Source of the DNA: Puffinus mauretanicus
Lineage: Eukaryota; Chordata; Aves; Procellariiformes; Procellariidae
Length of the DNA: 64,000 nt
Reading direction: 5' to 3'
NCBI GenBank assembly: GCA_023333565.1
Contig: JAJKFH010001548.1
Location: forward strand, 1,364,001 to 1,428,000
Under the pieces are notes generated by a model, which did no database searches, was not told the DNA's origin, and saw only the letters and a list, made by a program, of their open reading frames with translations. Shown piece by piece: positions 42,701 to 64,000 of the stretch (its first letter is position 1; the number at the start of each line of letters is the position of its first letter). The translations under genes and the position numbers were made by a program.

Positions 42701-45700
42701 AACGGCAAGCTGCAAGGGCCCATCGGCCCCGGGGGCCCCGGGCTCTGCAGCAGCGCTGAGCACAGCCCGGGTGCCGGAGCGGGGTCAGTGGGACCGCAGC
42801 GGCCAAGCTCGCTCTGCGGGCTCCAGGTGAAGCCTGGGGTTTAATTAGTCTGTCCCGGAGGGAGTTGCAAAAACTTATGTTATGCAAATTGGAGAAATTA
42901 AATTTACAGGACTTTTATAATAAACAATTTACTCTCTACCAGGTCCTGTGGCCTCAGGCACACCATCCCACTCAGCTGCTCGCAGCTGGGAGGCCTTTGC
43001 CACCGGGGTTTGTACAAACAGCAGTCTCGGGCCATTGTCTGCAATTGCTTTGTCTGAACAGTCCCTAGGCAGTTTTAGACCCATGGAAAGCCAGTGTCCT
43101 GGTGAATCCTGGTCCTATTTCTGTTCTTTGACTGGGATAAATAAGTGCTGTAAGGTATCGTCAGTCACAGGATGGTTCGATGGCCGGATTCTGAACCCTT
43201 AGCGCGATGCAGAGGCACGATGCGCGCGTGGCCCAGGCTGCGTGTGCAGGCACCAGCCTGCCTGCCGGCACGGCTCAGCACCCGCATCGCTCGCCCCACG
43301 CCCGTCCAGCACGGAGCTGAGCCCAGCTTGGCGAGGGGGACGGAGGAGCTGCCTGGGCCACCGGCGACGGAGACTGTGACCGCGGCTGGAGGAGGAGTGG
43401 GGCAGCCCCCGCCGACGTGGGGCTTCGGCAGCAGGTGGGTGTCCCGCGGGCGACGCTGGCCGAGCGGTGCGCTGGGGGTCCCCGCAGTTGGAACGGGTTC
43501 GGGCGGTGCTGCTGACTGAGGCCCATCCACACCCCCCGATGCAATCCAGCGGGCAGAGCATCGCCCTCCGCTCGCTCATGCTGCTGCAGCCTTAGGGGGT
43601 CAGCGCAGCCCAAACCCTGACACCACTGGAAGCAGCGGAGGGGAAACAGTTGCCGGCGCAGCTGTGTCAGTGTGCGCAGCGCTCCCAGGGCCCCGGGGAG
43701 GGGAACCACTGTCAAAATGTGTGTTTAAAGCGACTCATTATCATTTTAGGAAATGGAACAATTTTTCTGTTTTAAAAATTTCCCACTGGCGGTCCTAAGG
43801 ACAAAGGCAAGCGAACTGCTTTAAAGCAGGGAGCCATTTTAGGGCTGCTTGACATGAGATGTTTTCAGGGAAAAAAAAAAAAAAGCAAGATTGGAAGATT
43901 GGTTTCTGCTGTTAGAGCCCATCCTGCAGCAGACGGGCCCCCTGCCAGGCACAGCCTGCTGCTCCCCGCTGCTTCACCGGCAGCGCTGCCGTGTCCCTGA
44001 GCAGCCCCACTCGCTCGGCTGACGGAGTCTTTCAGAAAAGGTCCCGCTGCGTCTGTTATCAGAAAGGTCCAGGAAGGGCACCCGGCAGCCTGCCTGGGAC
44101 AGGGGCTCTTTGCTAACCGGGCCAGGAGGGTTAGGGCCAGAGCAGACGCGGAGACCTACAGAAAAATGTACCTGGCAGCGTGAAGCGGAGCTCTGCAGCC
44201 CTCTTAGACCTCCCAGCAAGTCCTCCTCCCTGCACCAAGCCCCCTGACCCCCGTCTCCGCCGGGATGGAGGGCTGGGGCGGCTCTTGCCCGGGTCGGGGC
44301 TTTGACCGGCAGGAGCTGCACATCCTGCGTCCCTTTGGGCTGCCCGAGCCCTGGCTCTGCCCGCACAGCGGGTTCGGCAGCTTGGACTTTGCCCTCCTGC
44401 AGTGACAGCAGAGATGGAGCCACCCGAGAGCCAACCACTGCCCCGGGGACAGCCGGGAGAGCCCGACATGCCCTGCTCGTGGTCCCCGGCCCCTGCGCAG
44501 CTGGCATGGGGTGTCCTGGCCTCGGCTAGAGGTGATGCTGTGGGGCAGATGTGGCAGCCCTGCCAGCGCCGGCGGCGGAGAGCTCGCAGCCTCCCGACCG
44601 AGGTGCTGGGCGCTCGGCAGCCGCACCTCCGCCCTGCCAGCCCAGCTGCGAACGGGGCTGTGCCTCAAGCAGAAAGGGGGGGAAAGTGTCTTTTTTGGTA
44701 TGACCACCTTCACGAGATTTCACAGGTGTCTCTCTTCTCCCTCTGTTTCTCTCTGTGTAGAAACATGTTGCCGTGCGACACCCCTTGCCAATGTAAGCGT
44801 CAGGCTGCCCGGGCTCTTCGCTCGCCCTTCCACACCTGCAACCACCACGTCGCCTGTGCCCAGGCTTCTTCCTCTGGCTGGGGGACGGTGAACGACGGTC
44901 AGAGCCGATGGGGCAGCGACGGGTGCAGCGTGGCACAGGCAGCTCTGCCACTGGGTTGAGGCGAACGAGCCCTGGAGCCCGTGTGTGTGTGTCTGTGAGC
45001 AATCACAAGGACTTCCCAAAAGACAGCCCAAAGTGGCACCGGCAGCTTTATCTGCAGACCTTGTGCTCTGAATTCAGAGCCAGGGCAGAGAGTTGTCCAA
45101 TTCTGCAGTTATTAGTATCGGAAACTGTCCTTGCCGGACATTCACGGGTTGTGTCTTACCAGGGCATGCTTGGCTTTTGGCGGAGAGTGAGGAACTAAGA
45201 AGGAAGCTGTTGGCTGAACCCGTCCTGGACTCGCACACGGTAATTACCTTCTTCTTCCTCACGGTAACTGGACTTTGCTTGGAGAGCTCGGTGCCGTTCA
45301 CCTGGAGAGCAGAGGCTTCTCCACGGGCTGCTCTGGAGCACTCCAGGCACGCGGCGCAGCACGAGCGCCGGCACCGCGCCGGCGAGGCGGCAGTCACCAG
45401 CTCTGCCAGACCGCACGGCTCGCGCGATGTCAGGAACTGTCAGGGGCAGCAGCAATTTTGATGTAACTTGTAGGTCACGGTGAACACCGCGGTGGATGGA
45501 TGCACGACGTGCAGCAGAAACGGCTGGAGCGTAACAGCACAACTAGTTCAGCTGAAGTGAATTTGCCCCTGTGGCCAGACCCGAGCCTCTGCAGACACTC
45601 GGACTGCTTCCCTCACTGCGCAATGCTGGGCGAGCCACACGAGGCTGCACGAGGAGGAGAGAGGTCAGCGTAAGACCGGGAGATGCGCAGCCACGTGAAG

Positions 45701-46314
45701 GACTGGGTCCGTCACCCCATGACATGTTGGACCGGCGGCTCCTGAATGTCCCAGGGGACGTTGGTGGCCAAGTAAAGGTTTGACACGGGGACACTGGGTC
45801 TAAAAGACGTTGGCAGGTATCTGAGATGGCACCGCAGCCCGTGAACGGCAGTGGATTTCTCAGTGTCGTTTAAGGGTGAATTTTGAAAATAACACATTAA
45901 TTTTTAACTGTGACTCAAATAGAGGGAGGGGACCAGGTTCTCTGCAGGTGACTGAACACGACGCTGCTCCACATGGGCAAGGTTTTTTGCGCTGCGAAGC
46001 ACATTGTGCTTTCAGCTTGCGGAGTATTGGTACTTGCACCGCTGCTGTGCAATTATACAATAGCCATTGCCAGATATTTGTGGACTGATGAGGTATTATT
46101 TTTTTCCCAAGCTCTTTGGTTTGTCTCACAGTGAAAATCTTGACCCTGTGCAGTATTCACATCTGTGCTTTGAATTAAAAAAGTGGGCTGATAAGCAGTC
46201 TTTTTTATTACTTGGAGAGCATAGGTCAATTTTATAACGAAGTTCCAGCAGAATGGATTTACAGCTGCTCATAAAGATACTGGAAACAACAACAAAAGGA
46301 GGAGGACACTGGCC

Positions 46315-46320
46315 TTTATT
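46315..46320 (-). terminator. AR: Best candidate distal poly(A) signal of AR
   Basis: The - strand reads AATAAA here, followed within about 35 nt by a T/GT-rich stretch, cttttgttgttgtttcc, a good downstream element. It would give a 3' UTR of about 6.4 kb, near the length known for mammalian AR. Confidence 0.45.
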
Positions 46321-46637
46321 AGCTCCTTGCTTTGAGAAATACATCAATCAAATTAAATTCAATTTAAAAGACCCAAAGAGGCATATATGAAAGGATTAGT
46401 CAATTGATGTGTAAATGAATTAACAGTTCAGACATGTGATTAATAGCAAAATCTGACTGTGAAAAATAACCTATGAATAACCCAACATACAGCCTCATCC
46501 ACTGAAAAATGACCCACTTATTCCTGGCATCTTCAATAGCTAATGTTCGCCACACCGGGTAACGTTTTTCATGCACATAACCGAAACAGAAGCCAAATAC
46601 ACGCGTAGAGCAGTGTTCCAACAAACGAGATTCTGCC

Positions 46638-46643
46638 TTTATT
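46638..46643 (-). terminator. AR: Alternative poly(A) signal of AR
   Basis: The - strand reads AATAAA, followed by tctcgtttgttgg as a possible GT-rich element. It is an alternative to the signal at 46315. Confidence 0.35.
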
Positions 46644-48423
46644 GTACTTAGAACAACAACAGATTTTAAGATTACAAAAAGCGCCGAACACCAAGCGTGA
46701 AGGGCTGCCCCGTGGCGCAGCACAGGCCGGGTGCTTGCACGGGACCCAGGCATGGACTAAACCAGTCAGAAAGTGAGATTTTCATTTCCCTTAGTGTCGT
46801 GCAATTGGGTTTGTCTTTAGCCTGGCTGCCAGACAGGCTCCTCTTTTTGGTTACGAGAATAAATGTCCTTCGGTCCCGTACGGTGACTTCTGAGTCACGG
46901 TCGTCTCCTGGGCACCCTCCACCACATCTCGCTGGCCAAGGCAGCGGGCGTCACTGCTCGCCAGTCTCGATGACGTCGTAACACTGCAGGTCTCTGTTTT
47001 CCTTATTCAATGTACTCAGGGCCAGATCATAGTTCCAATTGAAAAAAAAAAAAGAGCATTGGCAACAATCCAACTAACGTCCTTCTCTAGAGGCAGAATT
47101 TGGCCTCAGATGCTATTAATTTAGGCAAAACACGGCCATTTCTGAATCGTGACTGAAAAAGACTACAGTGTTTCAACCGTAATACAACTGCAACCGTAAT
47201 AAAATGATATGTGTATGCTTCGACCTCATTGCACAGCTTGCAGAGGATAAAGGCTCGCAACGCAGCAGCAAAGTCCCACCGAGACAGGGCAAAGGCTTTT
47301 TCCATGTCACGCGTAGGAAGCTGAAAGCTTAGCCCTCGCCTTGGAACCGCTCGCCTTGGAACCAGGCCTAGGGAAATAACCTCAGTATTGTACCTGAAAG
47401 TCTTTCTGCCCGTTCTGTAGGTTACGTGTTCTTTTTCTGTTGGTAATCCTGCGGTGTTTGCTTCATGACTTTACTCGGCTATGGTGAAACGAGCAATTGC
47501 AGAGACGTTATGCTTGGTTACTTTCATGACTGTAGCTGTGGGCTGGGAGTCCTCCCCAGGCAAAAAGGCACCAGCAATAAGCTCTTTAGCTTATTACAAA
47601 GAAAATAAAAATATATCAATATAGAGAACTCTTTTTATTACAGAGACATGTTAACAAATAAAAACAGCATTAAATTGCCACAGAACACAAAATACCTGGC
47701 ACAAAGAGCAGCTTATTATAGATTTGCTGTGGCTTTATGTGTGGTGCAGATTATTTACTTTTTGAATCACAAGTGCAGGTTCCCCTGCCACTTGAAAAGA
47801 GAACGAGCAGAAGTCCCTCGGTGCTGCCTGGGCGCAGGTGGGCGCGGGAAGGCTGCAGCCTGCGCTGCTCCCCAGCCCCACGTCCCCGCGCGCAGCCGCG
47901 GTTCCCAGGTACTCTGTCATTTGATAGCGGGCACCAGCACGTGACGGTGCAGAGCGCGGCTCGGCCAGTCGTTATGGTACAAGAAAGGATTTCTGTGCCT
48001 CTGAAAGTCGACTTTGAAACAGTTAGAAAACAGCTACCACTCGGTAATTCCAGGATTCTGCCCTAAAGTGCAAGGACCCTTTCTGCAGTCAAAGAGGGCA
48101 GAAATAAAGGACGCTGCATTGTCCCCCAAGTGCAAATACTATCCCTGTCTAACCAGAATCAGCTAGAAGAAAGCTGGAGAAGCAGATACTGACACCAGGC
48201 TATGCCGGTGCATGCTCCATTCATGCCATGAAAGGATGGACCTTTGAAAACTGGGCAGTACTTATCCAGAAAAAAATATTCAAAATTTCCACTAGTATTG
48301 GCACATACTGACTCATCTCATGAAGAATATTTAGTTGCAGTCAGTGTGCAGTCAGAAAAGAAACTCTCTTAGAGCATTACATTAAATAGATATCTTTAGC
48401 AATATAAAATGGGACGTGCCTTT

Positions 48424-48441
48424 TTTTATATATATATATAT
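48424..48441. repeat. (TA)n microsatellite
   Basis: A short TA dinucleotide run follows a T tract, inside the presumed AR 3' UTR. Confidence 0.85.
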
Positions 48442-49417
48442 GTTTGACATATATTATGTTACTGAAACATCTAGAGAGAGCGATCAGTAAGTGCAGCGAC
48501 AGCCGCAGGGAGCTGCAGAGACAGCCTGCGTTGGAGGCCGGCTCTTCCCAGCGGCGCTGCCGGCCCCTCTGCCCGGGAGGCAGGCGACACCTTGGGTCCC
48601 ACCTCAGCATCCCTACGGCCCACGGCACCGACCCCACCGGCACCGCGCAGGCCAAAGCGACGAGTGTGAAACCAGCCCGCATGGCAAAGGCGGCGAGTGT
48701 CCCGCCTTCCCCCCGCTGGCTCACTTGCCGCGCACGGTGTGCGATGCTCAGTGCTCTGGCTTATCGCCATTTTTCCTGAAGCCAAGCACAAAGGGCCTTC
48801 TGACTTCAGTGGGAACAGCGTTCAGATGCTGGCAGGCTCTCCAGAAACATTCACGCAGTCTCTCCAAGCGGAGAGCCGCTACCCGAGCTCTCACTCTCGC
48901 TAAGCGAAGCGCCCTGCTGACCGCGGATGGCGCTGGCAGGAGCCTGCTGGCGGAGGTGGGCGAAGGTCTGCGGTCGCTGGCCCAGGAACGCTGCCTGCCC
49001 GGGCATGCAACTGCACCGTCATCTGGCTTGCTGCTTCTGGCATTACACAGGACTGAGGAAGAGCCTTCAGTGCTAACTAAAGGCAACCTCACCTTGCACC
49101 CTTTATCGCATGAAATTGTACCCTTCCACGCAAAAATGCTGCTCCCAGGCTGACACCAAGGTGTGCGTTCCTTGTCTCCCATCTGCTGCCTTCGGCGGGA
49201 GCTGATGGTCTAAGCCGTGACCCAGATCAAGCCAGCACAAAAGCCCGCGCATCCCAGATAAACCAGAGCAGAGCCAGTGAAACCGAAGGGGGACTTGGAC
49301 GTGGTCTGCTCCCTGGCTGTGCGAGTCAGCGACGCCAAGGGGGCCCCCTCTCCCGGGGCTCGGCCGTCCCAAGGGACAGCTTCTACATGATTGTGAAGAT
49401 CGTGAAATTCCCTTTGC

Positions 49418-49423
49418 TTTATT
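49418..49423 (-). terminator. AR: Possible proximal poly(A) signal of AR
   Basis: The - strand reads taataaag here, 3.3 kb after the AR stop. Use of this site would give a shorter 3' UTR. Another AATAAA lies at 47634-47639 on the same strand. Confidence 0.25.
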
Positions 49424-52400
49424 AAAGCAGAAGTAGACAAGAAAACACTGAAGAAAACACAAAGTACAAAGACATATGGCAGGATCTAGACTTTGGTATT
49501 TCTTAAGCCTCTTTTTTCCCCAGTTCCTGCAGCAGCCCATGACAATAAACAAGGAAACAGTGTTAACTCGCCCCGGCAAATACACACACAGGTACTAGTG
49601 ACCCTGGTTCCCACGTCCTCCAGTCACCCCTCTAATAATATCATAAAAAGTCAACTTGTGAGTAAGAAGTTGCAGAAGTGTACTTCAATGCTGAAGAGAT
49701 GCAGAACGTAACCCCAGTGCCCCACCCGAGTGCACAGGGGCTCTGGGGCACTTGTCGACAAAGGCAGCCGGACCCGTGAGCTCCTGCTCCCTTCTTAAAG
49801 CATACGCGGTTGGAGAGGCATCATACACGAGAGTTGCATGCATCTGGCAGATGACACATAGGCAGTATCCCCTTCTAAACCATTTTTCATTCGCACTATG
49901 TTTCCACCAGCAAATCAGTGTATGCAAATCCCTATTAAGTTTGATTTCTTCCCAATCTCCCAGCAGAAAAGTACCCAGCAGGATACCTCCACTCTCACTA
50001 ACTAATGACAACCTTACTGACACGAGCTCGTGCAAAATACAAAGCTCTCCAAAGGAGCTGTTCAGATTGCTCATAAACATCCTCCTGTTGGTGACAGAGA
50101 TCAGGGCATTACCAACCCAGTTATTCATGGTATTCTCCTGCTAATAGCCAGAAAATGTTCAAGAAGAGAGGAATGCACTCGCAGGATTTTTTTACTGGTT
50201 CATTTGCAAATATTAGTAGATCATATCAACATTTAAAATGCTTGCAGCCCTCTAAAATGGGAAAAGCTATTGAGAACATGGACCTGTTGGCTGGCACTCA
50301 GGAAGGTTATCTACGGATTCTGTTGCCACTTATGTGAAGGGATTTCAGGAGGAAGAGCGTGATCAGAGCCGTATCTAGCAGGGGAGGAAAACCCATTACA
50401 AATAATTGTAGAGAGAGATCCTCCCCTTCGATAGTTTTGGGTTTCTTCCCTACCCCTCCCTTTAATGAAAATCCCATAGCATGACTGAAAAGTATCAGGA
50501 AAATTGTTTGCTCTTACTGAGAGTTTGCGAAGAACCAGACGCACCATGAGGGCATTTGCCTGAAGAGCTGACGATGATGCTCAGCTCGTGAACGGTCCAA
50601 GCAGCAGAAGCATTAGCGCTGTTTTCTGCACGACACGTACGTGGCAATCAATCAATTGGCCTAAACCTCATTCCCTTCACTTTTAAAAGAAGACATCTGA
50701 CAAACACAAGTAGCTGGTATTACGCGGGGGAACACAGCACGATGTGACGCACTTGTCTGATCAGGTTCACCCCTCCGGGCTCCGGCATTTGCTTCGTGCT
50801 TGTGGCGTCTCTGTGCCGGAGGACCTCAGCGGTGCTCTGGGTGGGCACAGCTCCGCCACAAGCTCCGCTCCGTACCCCAGTGGCAAAACCACCGCGCGCG
50901 GCAAGGCACGGACTTGCTGTTTGCCTGCGCCGGCACGAGGACCCCTGGTAGATGTCTGTGCCAGCAAAGCCAGACGGTGCCACGGCCCCCGATGAGAAGT
51001 ACTACCCTGGCAAGAGCCTGTACGCACCGCGCCCGCCGACAGCCCCGGCCAGGCGCTTTTGGTGGGCTCACGGCTGTGCGGGAAGGGGGAACTGAAATAC
51101 CGCAGGGAAGGCAGGCTTGGCCACTTTGTGGGAAGCAGAGGCCCCCAAATAAACAAATCTGCATACGGGTGTCGGGTGGGCCTGTGTTTCCTTCTGAACT
51201 CGAAGTATGAAATGGAGTCAAGCCAACGCTTACGCCTGAAAAAACAACCTGCTTTTCCCAGATGTTCCTGGCTGCTGGGAGTCACCAGCAGCTGCAGGCG
51301 GATCAGCCTTTGCTGTTCGCGGCCGCGGACCGAGGGCCCCCCCGTTCACCCATGCTCACGGCGGAGCTGCAGCCTGTGCCGCCACCACGCCACGCGTGGC
51401 TGCTGGGGACAGGCGGCGCGCAACCCCCCGGGCTGCAGTCAACCACTGCCATTAGCAGGAACCACGCGCGCCGCGCGGAAGGGCAGGTCGTCTCTTCGGC
51501 GTTTCCTTTACAACCCCCCGAAGCGCCGTGGCAGCACCAGCCACCTCCCAAAGGCCAGGACTAACAGCAGGAGTCCCGGGGCCCCGCAGGTCCCGGCCCC
51601 GCTGCTTTGCTCCTGGGACGCTCGTCTGCTGACATCAGAAAGAATAGTCTGGACAAACGGAAAATAAGTAGCGTAGCTGGAAACCCAGGGTCCACGGACA
51701 CCCGGCGGGAGCAGAGCTGGCGAGCGGCTGGGCAGGGGCCTTCGGGTGCCCAGGGGAGGAGGGGAGAGCGTGAGGTCTGAGGACGTCAGGCACTTGCGGA
51801 GGTGGGTACGGCTGTGTCGGAGGAGCAGCAGCTGTCGAGGATGGGAATGTGACTGCTGAGCGCCCGGGCGTCTGCGGGGCAGACCGAGATCCAGCTTGAC
51901 CAGCTGTAGGAACAACATCCCAGGCGGAAAACAGCAGCCGTCCACCATCTTTGGGGATTTCCGAAGGTCATCTTCCTCTCCAGCCCTTTTGCTGACAACC
52001 CTGTAAAACTCCATCAGCTGATATTAACGCTCGTCCGCGCTGCTGCGCAGGCAGGGCTGCGGGGACGCAGATGGCAGTGCCCTCCGGAGCGGACCCCACA
52101 ACGGCTGCGCGGCAGCTTTCTGAGCCAGCAGCAGGTCCTGTAAATCCATCAGGCTGCAAATTCATCTCGTCCCCCCAACTCTTCTCTGTTTCTCTACTGC
52201 GATATTTTAACTCATCTGCTTCCCAGCACCATAATGCAAATACAAAGTCCCAAAGGAGGCCAGTAAAGTAACCCACACCCAAACTTATAGGTTCAACCTG
52301 CTTCTTGTCTTGTTGTTTTTTAAAAAAAAACTAAACCCAACAACTGCTGGCATTTCTCCCATCTCTTGTGGCCCTGGGCCACTAGAAGTCACTGTGGAAA

Positions 52401-52701
52401 ACACACACAAGCGAGAGAGCGTAGACACGGTGCCGCTGCCACCATGCCAAGTCCCCTGTCCCAGCACAGCGAGCCAGCCAAATCTAGGCAGAAGCCGTGG
52501 CAGGCAGCTCAGTTCAGAGGTACCTCAGCAAAATAGAAATCTCGGGAATCCCAGCAGGCAGCCATTTGTTACTGTCCACCTTCTTGGCACACCGCCTCCA
52601 TGGAGGGGATTCCCCAAGGCACTGCAGTGCAGTAGTGCAGAAATAACAGGCAGGAGACGGCTGAAATGGGGGTGGCAGAACTGGGGGGTCCCTCCGGAAG
52701 A

Positions 52702-63326
<10,625 letters not shown>

Positions 63327-64000
63327 CTGTGGAAATGACACATTTTAGTGTGATGCTTAAAAATAAAAAAACCCTTGAGGTTTCTTGGCCTCCAGGTCCA
63401 TCACTTATATTTATGACGAAAGGGAAACTGATGGCCAGCAGCAGCTACTCCTTCAGTGGATACCACCCAAAGAGTGCCTCAGCATCGCAGACCTCACCTA
63501 AGGACGAAAGGGAGCACACACTGCACAAGGAAATCCAATTGCTCGTTAATCTTATATGGAGAAGAACAAGCATCATTTACATCCTCAGCTGTGACTCGTC
63601 TCACATTAACTCCCACTTAGAAATGGAGAGGAAGAACTGGGGAAAAGAGGGAAGAGGTGACTCAATTCAAACAACTACTCACATGCAATTAAAAGGGGAA
63701 GCAATGCGAGCAAATAAATTCAGTAGACAGACACGTTCCAGGGAAAAAAGCCATTGCACTCGGATGCTCAAGCGGGATTGTTCCATCCCAGGCCAGAGTG
63801 GAAGCAGGCTGCAACCGAGAGAAAAGCCTTCTCCCTGCCCAGAGCCCTGCTGCCCTATAGCCAAGCTCTTCCAGCTGGGTCACTACTCTACAAGTACATT
63901 ATGGAAAATGCATTTTAAAAGCTAGCAGGTGGTCCCACGGCTGTTTGCCTAGGGTCTCCCCAGCTAGCCCACCAATGAGGAGAAGACTTGAGCAGGGCTG
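63327..64000 (-). other. AR: Part of AR intron 3
   Basis: This sequence lies upstream of the exon 4 acceptor. No zinc-finger exon (exon 3) is visible before the window edge, and nothing else is recognisable. Confidence 0.85.

Larger units (their letters stand above)
34553..46314. other. OPHN1-AR intergenic region and possible OPHN1 3' UTR
   Basis: The convergent genes are separated here. There is a CTC repeat at 35817-35857, a G-rich minisatellite at 39514-39723, and GC-rich blocks at about 36.8-37.2, 38.2-39.0, 40.2-40.6, 41.6-42.4, 42.6-43.7 and 44.0-45.5 kb. Open frames inside the GC-rich blocks show no domain or family I recognise and occur on both strands at once, as expected from base composition. 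An OPHN1 3' UTR exon may lie in the left part. Confidence 0.6.
46300..52701 (-). other. AR: Probable AR 3' untranslated region
   Basis: It follows the AR stop on the - strand and contains no recognisable coding exon. It mixes AT-rich (46.1-48.5 kb) and GC-rich (48.5-49.0, 50.7-51.9 kb) parts and a TA microsatellite at 48424-48441. The extent is inferred from the AATAAA signals and from the long 3' UTR known for mammalian AR. Confidence 0.45.

Overview
This is vertebrate nuclear DNA, most likely from a bird. It carries the convergent tails of two genes: OPHN1 (oligophrenin-1, a BAR-PH-RhoGAP protein) on the + strand and AR (androgen receptor) on the - strand. The bird assignment rests on three things: short introns, a 5'-truncated CR1 LINE with the typical 3' terminal octamer tail, and the AR/OPHN1 neighbourhood. 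A turtle or crocodilian is less likely but not excluded. The two genes are also convergent neighbours on the human X chromosome, so the block is ancient synteny.

Layout. Bases 1-5572 are OPHN1 intron. Bases 5573-34552 hold 19 OPHN1 coding exons that join without a frame break into 669 codons plus a stop. They run from the second half of the BAR domain through the PH domain, the RhoGAP domain and the proline-rich tail. Only about 128 N-terminal residues are missing (exons to the left of the window). The stop lies 8 nt before a consensus splice donor, so a 3' UTR exon may follow downstream. Bases 34.6-46.3 kb are intergenic or OPHN1 3' UTR, with GC-rich stretches, a G-rich minisatellite and no gene I can recognise. 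Bases about 46.3-52.7 kb are probably the long AR 3' UTR. Bases 52702-63326 (- strand) hold AR exons 8, 7, 6, 5 and 4, which give the hinge and the complete ligand-binding domain. Their lengths (156, 158, 131, 145 and 288 nt) match what I recall for human AR. AR exons 1-3 (activation and DNA-binding domains) lie beyond the right edge.

The two genes have separate jobs: OPHN1 is a Rho GTPase-activating protein of neurons and synaptic endocytosis, and AR is a steroid-activated transcription factor. Nothing here suggests a joint pathway. I found no tRNA, rRNA, CRISPR array or intact transposon, and no evidence of a new multi-gene system. The observations most worth checking are alternative 3' ends of both genes, a CR1 insertion almost touching an AR splice donor, a perfect 42-bp tandem duplication in AR intron 4, and an exon-like intronic reading frame. 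Exon calls come from reading splice sites and recalling the human proteins. No alignment or database search was run.
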